Below are positions 12,735-14,080 of a stretch of DNA of 14,080 nt, piece by piece. The position numbers were made by a program, and so were the translations under genes. Numbering within the stretch: the first letter of the stretch is position 1; each line of letters starts with the position of its first letter. Source of the DNA: CAJXZP01 sp041563475. Lineage in GTDB: Bacteria > Bacteroidota > Bacteroidia > Flavobacteriales_G > Salibacteraceae. The notes beneath the pieces are model-generated. The model saw only the letters and a program-made list of their open reading frames with translations, was not told the DNA's origin and did no database searches. Location: positions 1-14,080 of the forward strand of contig JBFFMY010000063.1 in NCBI GenBank assembly GCA_041563475.1, given 5' to 3'.

Positions 12735-12742
12735 TATATTTG
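12735..12742 (+). promoter_or_regulatory. -7 box of the 160-residue exported protein gene
   Basis: TATATTTG is a full TAnnTTTG match, 41 bases before the ATG at 12784. The expected -33 position holds only a T-run (12713-12720). It faces away from the receiver promoters in a 215-base divergent region. Confidence 0.5.
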
Positions 12743-12783
12743 CAATCACTACTAATTGAAAATTGAACTAACAACCAACTAGA

Positions 12784-13266
12784 ATGATTTCAAAAATTAC
12801 CTCCGTAATAATCTTTACGATTATTTTTTTGTCAGCAGATTTAATTGCACAAGACTTAAATTCATCCATTAATTACATTTCTCGAAAACTTCAAACGTGT
12901 GAAAGTTCTGAATTAGGACATTCATTAGTAGGAACACGCTTGGGCGATGATGGGTGTTATTACAGCATCAAATTCGAAAGTGACCAATACAAAACCTGGG
13001 AATACAGGTTTAGATTTGAAGATTTAGACCCAAATAATATTGTAATTAAAACGACTCAAAACGGTGAAAAATACCTTTTTGTAGGGACATTAGTAAATGA
13101 AGATTTAATTCGTGTAGTATTCCCAAGGTCGAAGAAAAACAGATCGTTTTTTACTAAGGACAATTCTGTGGTAATTAAAAGCGAAAATTTAGAAACATTG
13201 GAAAGACTTCAAAGAGCATTCATTAATGCGGTAAACCTTTCTAATGTAAAGGACCCATTTAAGTAA
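12784..13266 (+). CDS. Small exported protein of unknown function
   Basis: 160 residues. A signal peptide at about 1-23 (IIFTIIFLSADLIAQ) has no lipobox, so the product should be periplasmic or secreted. The mature part begins DLNSSINYISRKLQTCESSE, which recalls Bacteroidota exported proteins that start with a short helix (xINxKLxxC...) followed by a beta sandwich. Two cysteines (C38 and C58, the latter in GDDGCYYS) could form a disulfide. A tyrosine/tryptophan-rich strand region follows (YKTWEYRFRFEDLDPNNIVIK), and the C-terminus is helical (ENLETLERLQRAFINAVNL). I do not recognise a named family. It is expressed from its own -7 box and ended by the terminator at 13291-13324, so it is probably monocistronic. 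Confidence 0.72.
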   Translation: MISKITSVIIFTIIFLSADLIAQDLNSSINYISRKLQTCESSELGHSLVGTRLGDDGCYYSIKFESDQYKTWEYRFRFEDLDPNNIVIKTTQNGEKYLFVGTLVNEDLIRVVFPRSKKNRSFFTKDNSVVIKSENLETLERLQRAFINAVNLSNVKDPFK

Positions 13267-13290
13267 GAATTAAAATTGGATAATTGACTT

Positions 13291-13324
13291 AAAGGGAACT
13301 TAATGAGAATTGAGTTCCTTTTTT
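13291..13324 (+). terminator. Intrinsic terminator
   Basis: AAAGGGAACTTAA (13291-13303) pairs with TTGAGTTCCTTTT (13310-13322), with two G:U pairs, around a 6-base loop, and runs into TTTTTT (13319-13324). It lies 25 bases after the stop of the 160-residue gene. Confidence 0.85.
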
Positions 13325-13434
13325 GTTAGTTGCAATTTTCAAAAGAGGCGTAATTTCCTTAAATAAATTAGATGTTTGAATTTTATTTTAAGACCTTTAA
13401 AACCAATAATTAATTCAAAAAATATAATCTAAAA

Positions 13435-13869
13435 ATTAAAAATTTAATTTTAATTGGAATAATACTTTTCACTTCCATAACGGCAATATCCCAAACACAA
13501 AGGAAATCTACATTTAAAAAGGAAATAGGCAGCGTATCCGTTGAGAAATTGGATATGTTAAAGGATACTGTAATTCAGGCACAAATAGTGACAATTTCTT
13601 TCGAGAATATTAAAGCGGAAGAAAGTGTTGATTTTGTGGTGATATTTTTCACACAACAAGTTGAAATCACTAATTTCATTGATGAACTAAAAAAATCTCT
13701 AGTCAATTGTGAAGGGGAGAAAAAAGCTGATTTTAGATATGCTCAAACCACGGGATCTAAATCTGAAATTTTAATTCATGATGACACTAAACTCAAAACA
13801 ACCTCGATAAGCCCGGAAGAAGCGAAAGAATTAATTACTGCATTGCAGTCCATCACAATTAAGAAATAA
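13435..13869 (+). CDS. Small exported protein with apparent ATT start
   Basis: About 144 residues. The conventional frame would start with TTG at 13549, but the same frame is open back to a stop at 13411-13413 and encodes a clear signal peptide just before it: from 13435 it reads (M)KNLILIGIILFTSITAISQ, then TQRKSTFKKEIGSVSVEKLD. No ATG, GTG or TTG lies between the stop and this peptide; the codon in the right place is ATT at 13435. The mature part has FDxVVIFF-like strands and a helical C-terminus (SPEEAKELITALQSI). No family recognised. It is either translated from a rare AUU start, or was silenced by an ATG-to-ATT change. It is separated from the preceding exported gene by a terminator, so it needs its own promoter; a weak candidate (TTG at 13330, 18 bases, TAATTTCC) is seen. 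Confidence 0.65.
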   Translation: MKNLILIGIILFTSITAISQTQRKSTFKKEIGSVSVEKLDMLKDTVIQAQIVTISFENIKAEESVDFVVIFFTQQVEITNFIDELKKSLVNCEGEKKADFRYAQTTGSKSEILIHDDTKLKTTSISPEEAKELITALQSITIKK

Positions 13870-13904
13870 AATTCCAGCGGTTTAAATCAACGTAATTGTA
13901 ATAA

Positions 13905-13939
13905 AAAAGCCTGAATATCTTATTGATATTCAGGCTTTT
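13905..13939. terminator. Bidirectional intrinsic terminator
   Basis: Perfect 15-base arms (AAAAGCCTGAATATC, 13905-13919, and its complement at 13925-13939) surround the loop TTATT. T/A runs on both sides let it end both the plus-strand exported protein gene (stop 13869) and the minus-strand tRNA transcript, which it follows by 13 bases. Confidence 0.92.
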
Positions 13940-13952
13940 CACTTCTTAAAAG

Positions 13953-14026
13953 TGACCTCGGCAGGATTCAAACCTGCAACCGCCACAGCCGTAATGTGGA
14001 ATTCTATTCAGTTGAACTACGAGGCC
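13953..14026 (-). tRNA. tRNA-Arg(ACG)
   Basis: 74 bases, CCA not encoded. It folds fully: acceptor GGCCTCG/CGAGGTC with discriminator A; D arm GTTC/GAAT; anticodon stem CCACA/TGTGG with loop TTACGGC (anticodon ACG, so A34 is expected to become inosine and read CGU/CGC/CGA); five-base variable loop CGGTT; T arm GCAGG/CCTGC. The T loop is TTTGAAT instead of TTCGAAT (U56), and the D loop has G18-A19 instead of G18-G19, so the usual G19-C56 tertiary pair is replaced by A19-U56. Its own promoter lies upstream, and a terminator follows. Confidence 0.96.
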
Positions 14027-14039
14027 TATTTTGCGGCTG

Positions 14040-14069
14040 CAAATATATATGGAATACTTGTTTGCGCAA
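14040..14069 (-). promoter_or_regulatory. Promoter of tRNA-Arg
   Basis: On the minus strand, TTG (14069-14067), 19 bases, then TATATTTG (14047-14040), a full -7 match. The box ends 13 bases before the mature tRNA 5' end, leaving only a short leader for RNase P. Confidence 0.65.
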
Positions 14070-14080
14070 TACGAATGGAA

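Noticed and set aside
13549..13869. The TTG at 13549 as the real start of the last protein gene
   Set aside because: It would discard an in-frame signal peptide directly upstream (13435-13494), and nothing resembling a promoter or binding site favours it.

Overview
The window is AT-rich, protein-dense DNA from a member of the Bacteroidota, most likely the Flavobacteriales. Four things support this. Perfect TAnnTTTG -7 boxes, the Bacteroidota sigma-factor signature, sit upstream of many genes. Shine-Dalgarno sequences are weak or absent. There is a prolyl tripeptidyl peptidase-type S9 protease. There is also an AsmA-like protein with a lysine/alanine-rich tail of a kind I associate with this phylum. 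The placement is inferred from these traits, not from a database search. I see no insertion sequence, phage gene, CRISPR array or toxin-antitoxin pair, so this reads as ordinary chromosome.

Layout: (1) 1-177, minus: the N-terminus of a lipoprotein that runs off the left edge. (2) 435-1100, plus: protein-L-isoaspartate O-methyltransferase. (3) 1234-4295, plus: a two-gene unit encoding a CsgG-like protein with a C-terminal SH3-like domain, and a large secreted LPP20-like protein. (4) 4299-5168, minus: an RmlD-type NAD(P)-dependent sugar-nucleotide reductase, convergent with the unit before it and divergent from the next gene. (5) 5250-8144, plus: a 964-residue AsmA-like membrane-anchored protein ending in 11-residue repeats. 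(6) 8202-11138, minus: prolyl tripeptidyl peptidase, preceded in the same direction by a SAM methyltransferase; a strong bidirectional terminator at 8163-8196 separates it from the AsmA gene. (7) 11184-11702, plus: two small conserved-type proteins, one of them membrane-anchored. (8) 11686-12565, minus: two stand-alone response-regulator receiver proteins, related to each other, each with its own promoter. (9) 12784-13869, plus: two small secreted proteins of unknown function; the second has no standard start codon for its signal-peptide form. (10) 13953-14026, minus: tRNA-Arg(ACG) with a bidirectional terminator and its own promoter.

Functionally, much of the window concerns the envelope: a lipoprotein, the CsgG/LPP20 pair, AsmA, an exported peptidase and exported unknowns. 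The CsgG-like/LPP20-like pair probably forms one outer-membrane or periplasmic assembly. The receiver proteins have no kinase or output domain nearby.

The points most worth a second look are: an identical upstream element placed exactly 53 nt from the -7 box of both receiver genes; the apparent AUU start at 13435; a compensatory A19-U56 swap in the tRNA; hendecad repeats on the AsmA protein; and hairpins that swallow both stop codons at two convergent gene ends.
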